Made by a program: the position numbers and the translations under genes. Below are positions 12,326-23,813 of a stretch of DNA of 64,000 nucleotides, one piece after another. The notes beneath the pieces were generated by a model. The model was not told the origin of the DNA. It did no database searches and saw only the letters and a program-made list of their open reading frames with translations. Positions within the stretch are counted from its first letter, which is position 1; each line of letters begins with the position of its first letter. The stretch is taken from positions 15,971,811 to 16,035,810 of the forward strand of contig CM023449.1 of NCBI GenBank assembly GCA_013339765.2, written 5' to 3'. The stretch comes from Haemaphysalis longicornis (lineage: Eukaryota > Arthropoda > Arachnida > Ixodida > Ixodidae).

Positions 12326-15300
12326 TGAAGCCGGCTACAATGAACCTGCGCAATTGTTATAACCAGAGGCGGGATTTGCAAGCTTTGAGTTTCGGCCGTC
12401 TTTCACTTCACACACGATCATCATTGTCGTCAGAAGTTGGCTTTCCTGCAGTGAATCGTTCTTGTTCTTCTTTTGTAGTTCTTCGTTTATTATACCAGAC
12501 ATGTTGCTTTTCCTCATCCAAGCAACAAGAGGTTTTGTTTTCGCGTTGCTTAATTTTTTTTAGTGTAATATACCCTCTTTTATATAGGCTTGCTGAAACG
12601 AACGTTTACGGTTCAAAATGTAGCCTACTTTAAAGGATTCGCGTTTCGCGAATAGAAGGAGGATATTGCGTCGTTATAATTTAGCACTAAAATCTTACGG
12701 AAACAAAAAAAATGTGTGTTATGCTCTGGTATTAGTGTAAATGTAAATTATAGCGCGTTTCACACAAATTAATAACGCTGAAATGTTGACTGACGCGCTT
12801 TTTAACGTATTCGTCAGGTTAGATGACAGCTGTTGTACTGGAAAATGTGTTTTCGAGAATTTAATTTTTTACCCGAAAACTCATTCACTCCTAGCTGAAA
12901 GATAGTTAGTTGTGTATGCGTTTCGTGTGTCCTTTTTATAACGGGATGAAATCAATGTTTGTACGCCCATAGAGGTGCAGATCAAAACGGATGGACAGGA
13001 AGCAGTATGGAGAAGTGCTAAATCAAAAGCTGGCGCTTGTCCGGTTCCCGTCTTTTAGTTCCATTGTTATTTGCGCCCTTCTTTTCCGCTTCATATCACC
13101 TAGTGACTGTCCCTAACCCATACTTCTAAGCTGTATGGTTTTTCTTTGCAAGCATGTCTTAAGAAACGACAGTTATAAATTTGCTTGCATAAACATAAAC
13201 TGTGTCAGTGTATTGATCTCAGCGTATTGATCTCAACGTATAGTGCTTGAATCTTTGTTCCTTTATCGCTGGCCATGTGTAACAGTGGTCCACAAAAATA
13301 TAAACGTGAGCATCCGTAACGTCTGTCACATTATATTTTACGTCACGATCAAGGGCCGGGGCAGTGCGTTCTTTCATTCTTCCTGGACAACAGGGGCTTT
13401 TCTTTTTTCTTGTAAGTCGTGCTTGCCCTCTTCGCCAACAGCGGTCGATGGAGAACGTCGTACGAGTGCGAAGAACGCGGCGCCCGGCAACAGCCTTATC
13501 ACGCGTGGCGACATTCCCACCGCTATACGTTCTTGAAGCTAATTGACGCCTACAACCTCGGCTGTGTTACTTTGTGCCGAGTGGGATATGTTGGGGAAAG
13601 AGTAAGGTATAACGGAACACCCCGATTCCGTTTAGCATCCCTTTTACTGTATCGTAAACGGGGGCCACTGTAGGTCTGCCCTTCGTGCTGTTCCTCCACT
13701 TGGCGGTATGTCATCGTCGCACCTCTGACGACGGACCATCGATGTCTCAGGCTTCCCCGAAAGTAAACAGGAGCAGAGTGGTGAGAGGTCTGGGTGTATG
13801 CAGAAAGTTAGGGGGAGATACAGGGGGACGGACACAGGGGGACGGACAGAGGACAGAAGCGAGGTATGGAGGGCATAGTAAATACGCTCGGTCTCTTCAC
13901 TGTGTCTCGGTGCCTATGGAATCTAATTAGGCGACTACAGTCTCCTTATGAGGTTATAAAACTGGGGTGAGAATTTGTGCCACGGTGGATCTTGATAGAG
14001 CACGGCTTACCGCACTTGAACACCCCGTTGACAATCATCGGCACCACTTCTCTTCACTTCATATTTTTTTTAAATCACTGCGGTACAGTGACCTTGAACT
14101 CACGCTCGCGACTGTTCTTTGTCTAGCGTCTTCGTCGGGAAGGTCATCCAGGCAACGCAGTGATTTGAGGCACGCTGTTATGGGTGGTGTTGGAACTTTC
14201 AGGGAAGACTAGGATGAAGCTGCTACTCAGCTCAACAGACGGGTACCTGGAAGAGAACGCAGACGACTAGCAGAGGCATCAAGATGGCTGCGGAGATGAA
14301 CGGTTCCCTGTAAATAATGTAAATATATTCTCTTTTCTCTGACAACGGCCTCCACCTTTTCCTCTCTGGACGTTCTTCCACGTGGTGGGATGTCGGCGGT
14401 TATTTATGTCTGTGTTAACTTTTCATCATCCTCGGGATAATTTTGGCTTGCGTTTAAACGTTGCTTCACAGCACGACACTTGCGCAGCGGCAAAGGCAAC
14501 ATTACGTAGCTACCATCCAGGGAAGCGGTTGCAACGTTGGCTGATAATTAGAATGGAAGATCAGTACTTTAAGATCAGGAACTGTATGATGAGTTTTTAA
14601 TAAAAAAATAATGATAATTTATACCGGAGGGTGCGGAAGCAGCAAGGCAAGAGAGTAACTATTAGTCACATTTGCCACACAAGTGCACATCGCAATCAAA
14701 ATGACGGAGCAACTTTCGAGCCTCTTCAACTCTCACATCCTGAGTTTAGCATGTGCTTGAACGTGAGCGTGACTGCACTCTGACACGCAGATTGACTGCG
14801 CTTGCCAAAATTTTTTCCCTCCTCCTATGAGGCAGAATTGAACCGAAGTGCGACGGTACTTGAACGCACGCTCAGAAAGTGATGCACTTCACTTTGTACG
14901 GAACGCTTCCCTCCAGTCTGCCAACACAAAAAATTGAAGCCGCGAACTGCGCACACATGCAGCAGAAAAAAACCTCCACCAAGAGTATTCTACGCTGTAC
15001 CTACAAAAAAAACCTGCCTGCTTCTGCCCTTCGGAAATACCTTCGCTATACATTAGGTGGCATGGCGGCGAGCAGATATGTAAATCAGTGAACGTTTGAA
15101 TCTAAGTACGAAAGCCTACTGAACTCGTGCGTACTCAGTCACAGGAGAGAAAGAAAATGAAGATAAATTGCTGAAAGCAGGCCTCCAACCAATCTTCCGC
15201 CTGGAATCCTTTCCCGAATGGTGCTCCCCACTTGGCCTCTCAAGAGATAAGCACATGTCTTTCACTGTCAAGCCTTGAGAGATTACCCAGCCGGGAATAC

Positions 15301-15944
15301 AGAAGTATTCAGGTTGCTTGCCCGCCCTTTATTTTCATCTTAGAGATGGACTGGTTCGTTCTGCGTAACGCTGACATATATCAGCAGAAATACACGGCGG
15401 TTGTCGTACCTTCGTGAAGAGCCTCTTTTCCTACGACAACAGAAGACATGAAATGTTTCGTTACACCTTCTGGCAAGCCACTTCACTTCTTTGAGGAGCT
15501 CGACTTTTGTGGCGTGAGGAACTTTGTTTGAAGGGAGGTCATGCATTGAGGGTCTTCGCTGAGAGCTGAGGAATCGTATATAAAATGGAATAGGAATTGT
15601 GATAGATACCAGTTCTCCTTTTGGTTGGAGACATATACCCATGAAGATAGCAGAATAATTTTGCAATGTTTCTTAGCGATGTTTTCAATAAAAAAACAGC
15701 ATGAAGCAAATCACGTTAAAAGGTGAATAAAACTTGGCCTTCACGTGCCTAAGTACTCTTCGCTGCTATTCCTTTTGCAAGAAAACTACGCACATGTGTG
15801 GGATACTTATTCCTGTTCAATGGGCGCATGAAAACGAGAATTAAATGCTTTTAAAACAACTCGAATCTGTGCGTTCAATTTTAAACGCAATATCTGCTCA
15901 TCGCAAGATGACAGGCGCCGAGCTCGAAATATTACATTGTTTGA
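12326..15944. other. No gene recognised
   Basis: Small local tandem duplications are seen: a ~14-bp unit (CGTATTGATCTCA) near 13209-13236 and a 16-bp unit (ACAGGGGGACGGACAC) near 13820-13850. ORFs are short and unrecognisable. Confidence 0.55.
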
Positions 15945-16078
15945 TTTATTGTAGGGTTTAACACGCCGATGCACCGCAGGTGATGAGGCGCGCCGTAGCG
16001 GAGGGCTCCGGATTATTTTCGACCACCCGGGGTTCTTTAACGCGCGCCAAAATCTCGTAGACACGCGCGTTTTTGCTT

Positions 16079-16576
16079 GCTCGGCGCGCCAGCCAGGCCA
16101 CTACACTATATAAAAAAAAACAGCATCGGCGCCAGGTTTCGATCTGCGGACATTGCGGCCGCAGCGCGACGCTCTACCGACTAAGCCACGGACGCGACGT
16201 TGATATCAGTGTTAGTAACGCGCCTTATATCTTTAACGCATTCAAACTACGTCGTCAGCGGGCGTGCGTTGGCGACCTCAGCGGCGTTATAGCGGCTTGA
16301 TAACTGCGTGGTGTACACGTGATACTACAAACCCGTTAGTTCTGCATTCTCTCACGTGACTGCGCCTCCTCTCCTTCACTCCGGTCGGCGCTTCGCAGCT
16401 GCGGTGCGCTGCGGTGCGGTGCGCTCCTCCTCTCGAACATACACGTTAATTCACCAAGATTTCCGCAGAGGGACAAACGAGGCGTGTTAAGCCGAACGTG
16501 ATCACGAGGGGGTGTTAATGTAACTAACGGGCAAAATGCCACCAACTTCAACAAACTCCCCCTCATAGCATCACCC
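16079..16576 (-). mobile_element. ~498-bp element inserted inside the SINE, with tRNA-like segment
   Basis: Bounded on both sides by CGTTTTT(T)GCTT (16068-16078 and 16577-16588), which occurs only once in an uninterrupted SINE. Read on the minus strand, it starts with CGGGGTGATGC, contains a GC-rich stretch with GCACCGCACCGCAGC repeats, and carries a tRNA-like segment at about 16128-16196. It ends after a run of T/A and AGTGTAGTGGCC. It has no ORF of note. It is likely another non-autonomous retroposon; the class is inferred from the tRNA-like box motifs and the duplication. Confidence 0.6.
16128..16196 (-). repeat. tRNA-like segment with A-box and B-box motifs (SINE part)
   Basis: On the minus strand GTGGCTTAGTCGGTAGAGCG resembles a tRNA D-arm/A box, and AGATCGAAACC resembles a B box at roughly tRNA spacing. 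The acceptor arms do not pair convincingly and it sits within an inserted repeat. I therefore call it a SINE promoter relic, not a working tRNA gene. Confidence 0.55.
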
Positions 16577-17173
16577 CGTTTTTTGCTTTTCGCCTCCATC
16601 AGAAAACCGGCCGCCGCGGCCGGGAGTTGAATCCGTGTCCCCGTGCTCAGCAGCGCAACGCCTTAGCCTCTGGTGCGAGCTGTAACTGATACCATGCATT
16701 TCGTGGTAGACCAATTCGGGTTACTGAGTGTTCATCACTGTAGGAGTTTTATCGAAAGCTATTCCATCAGACATCGTTACAATATTGTAATAGAAGTAGC
16801 TATAGCAACGTTTCAGTTTTTTTGTGTGTGGGGCAAGAAAATTAGTGACAAGCTCCAGGGCTCTTTATGGAAGCCAAGAAATATTGTTGTCATCGTCGTT
16901 GTTTTTACTACTTAAAATAAAAGAAATTAACGTTTATTTCCTGTAAAGACTTTCTTGGACTTGGGAAAAACTAAATTTCACAATGTAGAGCTCTAACATG
17001 ACTTCTATTTGCTTTTGAAAGCATCAAGTGCTCCTTCAGGATGTCGTCTCGGCCTCCAAAGTGAATACGATGTGTACGTCGAGACCCTCTTGCACGGTTG
17101 CAAGGGCGACCGGTGATAATCCGCTTTAGTGATCAACCCTGAGGTCCCGCAAGAGCAGCAACGGTGCTCGTAA

Positions 17174-17197
17174 AAACAGGCGTTATAACGCCTGTTT
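17174..17197. repeat. Perfect 24-bp palindrome
   Basis: Each half is AAACAGGCGTTA and its exact complement follows with no spacer. It is next to CGCCCTTAACGCCCTTA. Function unknown; it could be cruciform-forming or chance. Confidence 0.8.
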
Positions 17198-18132
17198 ACG
17201 CCCTTAACGCCCTTACAAAAATGGATTTTGAGTTTCAATTCAGTTCCTGTTGAGTTTTGATTGAGTTAACAGAAACTCAATTCAAACTCAATTGTCTATC
17301 GAGATATGACAGAAAAACTCAAATGGATTTGTATTTAGAAAACGCAACACAAAGCCATTTGACACCAGTGTATTGAAACTCTTTGGAAAACCAATTGACA
17401 AAGCTCATCAGGCTGAAACATACACTTTGAATGGCTATTTTTTTCAGCGATGCCCACTGTGTCTACGGAATTACGACTACAGACATTAAGACATTTCTAT
17501 TTAGTGCAGTCAATAAAAAGTCAACAAGGTTACAATAGACAAACCTGAACAGAATATCAAATGACTTAGTTTATTTGAAACGCAAGAGTTTCTACTGACA
17601 AAACTCCAGTAAAATTGAGAGTGGAGCTAGTTGGTGAAAATACATTGTTGAAAATTATAGCGGTGTTCTTCTTTCTTGACCATGTTTTATGGTTCGCGCT
17701 TAATTTTCAAGACTGATAAAACTGCTTAGGGTAATCCAGTAGCCTTTACCAGCAGCATATTTGCAAAAACAGTAATTATACTTGCCAAGTGGGGAAATCA
17801 ATTACATTGGATAATTCTTGAATGCATTTCCTCAAATACTGCCGCAACATGGTTTGCACAAAACAATGAAGGAAATAAACATTGACAAAACTCTAGTGAC
17901 TCATCTCTTCTGGCAGGTGACTCCCGCGGAATCGTTTCCTTGCTATAGCAGCTGATTTTCTTCTTTATACCGTAGCCCGCATTGACGTAATGGGTGTGCA
18001 ATCTCCACTACTGCTAAGCTTCCGCTTTCGCGCGCTTTAGCGGCAGTGGAGATATTCGAAGTCAGTCTTCCGGAAAAGTTAGAGCGGAATCATGAATCAC
18101 GCATTTTTCGGCCGGGAAAAACCGGAAAGGCT

Positions 18133-18275
18133 GGGGGGAGGGGGGGGGGGGCTACACATCTTGGGTCCCAGTTATGGGAACAAAAAAGAGTCATCACTCC
18201 CCCTACCTCTTTTCACACATACAATGCAATGCTGTGATCCGTTGTGTTCCGGGTGGGGGGGGGGGGGGGGGGAGG
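18133..18275 (+). repeat. Pair of long G runs (G-quadruplex potential)
   Basis: G-rich runs at 18133-18151 and 18251-18275 (25 bases with a single T) flank about 100 bp of ordinary sequence. Runs this long are prone to length error in sequencing, so exact counts are uncertain. Confidence 0.6.
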
Positions 18276-18642
18276 TAGAGTTTAAAAAGCGATTTCATAT
18301 GCTACATCTAAAAAGGCCTATGTGACATCGCATCCTGGTGCGATGATGCAGTGTTTTTCTGTGGAGACACGATACTAACAGTGCTGTTTTGCAGAAATGA
18401 ATATTTATCTCACAAACCCAAACGCACAAGAATATTCCACTGACGAAAATGTGCCGATACATACTCAGAAAAAAAGAGAAACTTTGGTGTAAACCGCTAC
18501 ACATCCAAAAAAGAGCAATTAAATTTTTGTATACAACGAACTTTTAAAACAAGCCTTCAAATCAAGCGAACGCAAGCTTGGCGTCATCGTCGTTCAGTCG
18601 TGAACTTCATTAGGGTAGCCAGAACTCCAGCTATCTCTCGCA

Positions 18643-18859
18643 CATCCCGCCGTGGTCTGAGCCCAATGACGCGAGTTCTATTCCCCGTCTCACAGGCCGC
18701 TTTTCTCTTGGAGGCAAAAAGCGAAAAGTTCAATGTGTTCGAGATTTAAGTGCACGTTAAGATACTGGGCTCGGGCGGTGAATCCGGGGCCCTCCACTAC
18801 TGCGCGCCTTATCGCCAGTGTAGCGTTGGCGCCTTAAATTTCGTAATCAAACAAATCAA
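18643..18859 (+). mobile_element. Diverged tRNA-derived SINE (Ruka type) with imperfect target duplication
   Basis: Starts with CATCCCGCCGTGG and a degraded tRNA-like head containing GCGAGTTCTATTCCC (B-box-like). It continues with GGAGGCAAAAAGCG, GTGCACGTTAAGATA, GAATCCGGGGCCCTCC and an A-rich AATCAAACAAATCAA tail. This is the same order as 50216-50459. Flanks are TATCTCTCGCA (18632-18642) and TATCCCTCGCA (18860-18870), an 11-bp target duplication with one mismatch. Divergence indicates an old insertion. Confidence 0.75.
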
Positions 18860-18870
18860 TATCCCTCGCA

Positions 18871-19844
18871 TACTTAACTTTCCTTGAGGATACCATTAAC
18901 TGTCTACGATAAGAACGGCAGAACTACAGTGTGGAATACAGAAAATCCCGCAAAGAGCAAACGCGCATCTACGTTCTATTAAAACAGGTGAAAACAGTTC
19001 TTTCACGGCAAAAGAACTCCGTAGTCGTAAGCGGAAGAGTCTTTCAGTCCAAGGCGCCGCCAGCTCACACGAACTTAACGAACAAACAAAGAAAAAAAGG
19101 AAGAAAGACAAACTGAAGCTCTGATTAACAACTCATCTTTACTGCACAGGGACACAAAAAGAAAGAACGAGTCTGACACTGCGTCACGTCACTACAAAAA
19201 AAGAAAAAAAAACAGACAAACCAAACACATTAGTGAGCTGGCATGCCGCTTGTTACACTCCGAACCGCTCTCTCGCTAACAGAAGTATTTCTTTGAAATA
19301 TGTCAACGCAGTCCGCGGACTATGTTTCTCGAACACAAGCGCCTCGCAAATATCCTGCTCCCTCAAGCAGATCACGAACTTCAAAGCTGTTTTGTAGGAT
19401 TGGACTTTCCAGAATTCTTCCGTCCTCTCTTCTACTGCCGTTCACCGAAGCGGGGAAGGGAGCGGGCGTCCGGACACAAAAAACGTGCCATCCACCTCCA
19501 CACCCGGCGATAACCAGTCCTTTTGGTTCCTTTGGCACCCTCCCAAGCTAAGCTAAAGTGACCGCGCAGTCGCGAATGTCTAGTACGCTGCGTCCACACT
19601 GCCGCTAGTGGAGCTAACAGCCAACATCGCGACCTCGGTGGAGTTCGATTACCTGCAATATAATATTACGGCTGCTAGAGGGGTCGGTAATAATTCTATA
19701 AAAAATGATCGTAAATATTAACATGGGACTCACAAGCCGCCGTCGGTTTTTTAAATATCTCGTTGTGAGGAGGGAAGGAAAAACCCCCTCTGCAGGTTCT
19801 TGAGTAGGTTGTGTTCGGTGGCTAGTGGGGCTAGCCACAGTCGC
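18871..19844. other. No gene recognised
   Basis: A-rich stretches near 19080-19220. ORFs are short, the longest being 83 codons at 19300-19551, and none is recognisable. Confidence 0.5.
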
Positions 19845-20720
19845 CAGTTAATCAGACGAGGGCGCTTTGTGAGGTTACGAAGAAAACATTTATTTTAGAA
19901 CAAAGCACGATGCAAACAATAATACTTAGACGAGAGACAACAACCCAAAAGGAATAACTAGTTACTACTGCGACATCAAGAAACCAAAACGCTAACTAAT
20001 GTACAGAAAAGATTATAAATCTAAACACCAGAAAAGAGCAACAGAAAAGTTCATAAACAGTTCACTGTGACGTGGCGTAGTACTCTGGGCGTCGGGTTGT
20101 CGCGTTGCGTTGCGCTGAGGGTCGCGTCGGAAGTCTCGCGTGCTGGCCCGTTGACGATGCACCTCCGTCGCAGCTCTTCCACGAACGGCACTTGCAGGAG
20201 CGGTCGTGTCCGGAACCTGGTCACCACCAGGCGCCACGTCACGGAAGGCCCGCAGGGCAGTCGGCACCCGGTAGCCGCTGGTAGACGATCTCCAGGCCGT
20301 GGTCGTTCAGAAGCGGGGCACGACGCAGCGCGTGTGCCTGCCACGGGCGAGGACACTGGGGATAAGATGCTGGTCCGGAGAGGTTTTGGCGTCAGGTAGA
20401 TCCCTTTGAGTTTGGGTCCCCGAGACCAGATGAGCTCTCGATCTGCGCCTGGACGCCGCTCTCTTCGAACCATCCTCTCCGAACTCCTCCACTGCAATCG
20501 CCGTCCTTCCTCGTTCCCCTCTGGCCTCGTCACTCCTCGTGGCCGGCTCTCATAGGCCACTCGCGTTCACCGTCATCGGCTCGTGTAGCCTGCCACTTCT
20601 TCTTTTTGGGCCCTGCCAAAACGAGGACAATCCCTTCACGGGCATGTGTCCGCGACGTCGTCGTCGTCGTCCCCGCCGACTGAGCGATTCACCTTACACT
20701 CGTGTCAATGCTTTCACGCT
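19845..20720 (-). mobile_element. Possible solo LTR or LTR-like block (tentative)
   Basis: On the minus strand the block has a GC-rich first part with (GAC)n near 20655-20670 and an ORF of 169 codons (20051-20560) lacking any known domain. It then turns AT-rich and ends with the poly(A) signal AAAATAAATG near 19885 and CTCACAAAGCGCC. Just beyond its end, TGGCGACTGTGGC could be a primer-binding-site-like sequence. A GC-rich body, an AATAAA near the end and TGGCGAC after it are what an LTR would show. However, the TG..CA termini and a target duplication could not be fixed, and no gag-pol follows. It could equally be the 3' end of an unknown polyadenylated transcript. Confidence 0.3.
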
Positions 20721-21359
20721 CAATTTTCACAAGAATGCGTAACTGAGGCATAGCCATCGCAAACAGACTTGGAACCAAGCAAAAGTCGCTTGTTCGCAAT
20801 CCCGGATGTGCGGGCACTAGCGCGGTGGGGTCGTTCTCACTGTTCTGTGCAAATTTACAGCTTTGCTCGTGTTGTTGGCGATTTGTGAGCCATGTGCGAA
20901 TCTTTTCAACGAGCATCGAAGGTCAGACATTGCAGTGCAGCTGGCGATACATTGAGTTTATTGAAGGAAAAGCCATCGTATGCGCTCCTCTGCCGCTAGT
21001 GAACATCCTTTGTGTGGCCGTGTTGTGTCTGTGCGCTGTGATCGTACGGTGAAGAAGCTTGCGAAGTGAGGTGTTACCATTCCTGTTAGCAACGCTTTGG
21101 GAACCGTGAAATTCGCCACGCTGGGAGCCCCGCTGGGAGCGACGTTGTTATAAAGTAAGTTAATTCTTTCCGACCGCTCCTGTACATTTCATCATGACTA
21201 ACGTTCTACAGACCTACCTGAATGGCTATACTCACTATTTGGTTACTTGTCACTATATAAACAGTGTTTTTATGCATGCCGTCACGAGATCGAACTAAAG
21301 GGTATGATTTTACTTCAGCCTTTCAAAAATCCTGTACGTAAGATTAACAAATTGAAGGG
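20721..21359. other. No gene recognised
   Basis: Short ORFs only (75 codons at 20825-21052). No repeat or regulatory signature is apparent. Confidence 0.5.
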
Positions 21360-21610
21360 GGAGGAATTGTACCGGCACTGGTTCAGGGTGAAGACACGGA
21401 ATCTTCTCCTGTAACCGGCTCCTTGCGTCGGTGTAGGCGGACCACTCTAAGAGGACACGCTCAGAGGTTTCGACGGAGCCACATTTGTTGCAATATGAGC
21501 TTGTACTCTGGCCTATGCGATGTTAGTAGGCAATAGTAAACGCCGCATTTAGGTGGAGACTGAAATAACTTTTCCAGTCGGCGAGGTAGTCGTTTTGGCA
21601 GCCTCAACCG
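21360..21610 (-). mobile_element. LINE ORF2 C-terminal fragment (post-RNase H zinc knuckle)
   Basis: Read leftwards from about 21605, the translation contains DYLADWKS, then AFTIAY.HRIGQ and YCNKCGSVET, followed by a LLEWSAYTDARSRLQ segment near 21415-21460. This is the C-x2-C...H/C arrangement that follows RNase H in LINE ORF2 proteins, with the typical YxxARxRL tail. Stops interrupt the frame. It is a very short relic; neither end could be placed. Assignment rests on the motif order only. Confidence 0.55.
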
Positions 21611-22619
21611 CATCTGTGGGTCCACTGAGAATAGAATATCATAGTTTCAATGAATGGAGGCTATTCAGTAGCAAAAAATAAATTATCGTGATTCTTATAC
21701 ACGGTGTTGGGCCATATCGCAAGCCGCCAGCGCAGTGGTTGTTCCCCCATATTCTATCTTTTTTATGTGCATTTACTTCGTGATGCTCCGTTAGTAGCGC
21801 TGATACAGCTGAACAACTCCGCGCTTTTTTTTATCTTCGTTGCGGAAATGTTCCACATTTCTTGCTAAAAGTTTTAAATTACTGCGGCACGTGCGGGAAA
21901 ACCGTCGTATCTGCGGCAGAACACACACAGACATATTCTCTTCCTGCCCGGTTATATTAAATTTAAACGAGAGGTACAAGCTAAAATAATCTCTATTTTC
22001 CTACTCTTTCCGCCGGTGGCAATATCGTAGAAAGAGTATTACAGACTACTTTTCCCTGGGTTTAATTCAATGCGCCACGTGGTCGTCTCTGCCCTTTGTT
22101 TCTGTCTGGCGGAGTCTGCTGTTTTCTTGTTTATAATTTCATTTAGCTTGACGCGTCCCATCTCTTGTTGTCAGATTTTTTTGTATTTGGTAACGCCCTT
22201 TTATTGCTGACACTTTCCCATGGCTGCGGTGTTTGCGCCAAGAATTCGGATTTTTTAAAACTGCTTTTTTTGTATTTCGCTTACATATGTTATTTGTTTG
22301 ATACTGCCGGCAGCTGGAAAATGAGATGTGGTGGTGGTCGACTGAGAGCTGAGGTTAGTAATTTCGAAATAAATGAGCAGCATTGAACAGAAGACTCTAT
22401 AACAGGAAAAAATGATTGGTAAATATCAGCTACGCGGAACATTCGTTTCGCCCAACTCTTTATTTGCTTATTTAGAAAACACTGCAGGCCCAGAATGGAT
22501 CTAGGAGGGGGCTTGGTACAAGACAAATAAACATGACCAAAAAAGAAGAGAGTACAGAAGTGGAACAAAATAATAAGCATAAATGCAACATATAGTGGTA
22601 GAAGATCGAAGCACACCAC
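21611..22619. other. No gene recognised
   Basis: No ORF longer than about 110 codons and no recognisable motif. The ORF at 22290-22619 (minus) is hydrophobic and low-complexity, and is probably incidental. Confidence 0.45.
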
Positions 22620-23360
22620 AAAAAGTTTAGTTCATTTTAACACGTTTCCAGACTCAAAAATTTGATGTGGTAGTTCGTGTCAATCTAATATTGTGCGAGT
22701 ATTTGAATTTGTTAGTTCGGGTAAAGATAGGAGTGAAGTTTTCGGAATGATACCATCTTGTTGGGCGCGATGATAACGGAGCAACAAGGTTGGATAGGTG
22801 GAAGATAAATTTTGGACTTGCTGTTTTCCTTCGACATTCTGAAGCTTGAATTTCTTCATCACTCATTAGTTAAATTGGGGAATCAGACTGACTGAAAACG
22901 GTTGAAAGAAAACGGACGGCTAATCTTTGAATTTTCTGTATATTGTTTTTTTTTTCTTTTTATATTTATTAATATCTTTACTAGTATGCGGATCCCGTAC
23001 ATCATACGCATATTCCAAACTATACCGGATTGTTGCATTGTATGCAAGTAGTTGAGCACTGGGCGGAGAACTTCAGTTTGTGCTTTAGCATGCGTGATTT
23101 CCTTACGTTCACATGAACAAATCTTTTCAATGTGGGAGGACCAAGTTAGTTTGCTAGGGATGGTTACGCCAAGATATTTATAACTGTCTGTTAGTAAAAT
23201 ACGGGTTTCTTATATACTGTACAGGTGAATAAATGGCTGTTTCCTATTAGTGATGTCCATGAACGCAGTTTTATCCGGGTTTACATTCATGCCCCAGCGG
23301 TCGCAGCACGTAGTGATGGGACTGACAGACTGGTCCAGCATTATCTGGACAGTTAATCAG
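22620..23360 (-). mobile_element. CR1/L2-like LINE ORF2 C-terminal fragment
   Basis: Reading leftwards from 23350, the degraded translation shows CCDRWGMNVNPDKTAFMDI (reverse transcriptase palm end), then SYKYLGVTIPSKLTWSSHI. Next come a coiled connector, an AVRFL-like start near 22910, and FTPIFTRTNKFKYS near 22700-22730. That last segment corresponds to the RTNxFKxSFFPR C-terminus common to RNase-H-less LINEs. Several frameshifts and stops break it, and a 70-codon ORF (22654-22866) is its only intact part. There is no RNase H. Clade placement (CR1/L2/Jockey group) is from family knowledge. Confidence 0.65.
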
Positions 23361-23417
23361 TTAAGTGAATCGAATAAAAGAAAAATTCCCTCGCACTTCC
23401 CCGAGGGGGAGAGTGTG

Positions 23418-23813
23418 TAAGTGCGAATGCACGGTTGTTGATTGCGCGATTACGGTGGATATCGTGATCTTGGAGTGGAGAGGAGGCGCCCAACACCCGC
23501 AGTCACTGAGCGGAGAGAGGAGGAGGAGAGTAGCGCCCGCCGTTACGGCGAGGGCTACACGAGCGCCCTCACGCGTCGGAATGTGGAGCGCCCGCTACGC
23601 GAGCGAGAGCTCTCCCGCCCGAAGTGGAGAGGAGGCACCCAACACCCGCATTCACTGAGCGGAGAGAGGAGGAGGAGAGTAGCGCGCGCCCATCTCCCCC
23701 CGTTGCTAGGGAAGACGAGGAGGAAGACAAGGAGCGCGCGCATCCACAGCTGTTGCTATGCGGACGACGGCGGCGGACGATTCAGGCTCGCTTAAGAAGT
23801 GCATTCGCACTTA
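23418..23813. repeat. GC-rich block bounded by 15-bp inverted repeats, with internal direct duplication
   Basis: TAAGTGCGAATGCAC at 23418-23432 is exactly inverted at 23799-23813. Inside, a ~76-bp unit beginning GTGGAGAGGAGGC occurs at 23475 and 23624 (149-bp spacing), both copies running through GAGCGGAGAGAGGAGGAGG. ORFs of 117 and 150 codons cross the block but translate the purine-rich repeat as Arg/Glu and are probably not genes. It could be a small non-autonomous element or a tandem-repeat island. The 15-mer is itself hairpin-like (GTGC..GCAC), which weakens the TIR reading. Confidence 0.45.

Larger units (their letters stand above)
15945..16672 (-). mobile_element. Ruka-type tRNA-derived SINE split by an insertion
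   Basis: The 3' half (15945-16078, reading leftwards) and the 5' half (16577-16672) together give the same sequence order as the intact SINE at 50216-50459. The order is a tRNA-like head with CTAAGGCGTTGCGCTGCTGAGCAC, a GGAGGCGAAAAGC segment, AATCCGGAGCCCTCC, and an AAACCC/A-rich tail. The halves are separated by about 498 bp. The sequence CGTTTTT(T)GCTT is present on both sides of the insert, as expected for a target duplication. The SINE head is diverged at its outermost end, and no outer target duplication was found. The name Ruka refers to the tick SINE described from Rhipicephalus; the family match is by recognition only. Confidence 0.75.
16673..18631. other. No gene recognised; palindrome and G runs
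   Basis: Holds a perfect 24-bp palindrome at 17174-17197 and a stretch at 17230-17300 with repeated ACTCAATT/AATTGAGT-type words. Two long G runs lie at 18133-18151 and 18251-18275. No coding sequence could be recognised. Confidence 0.55.
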
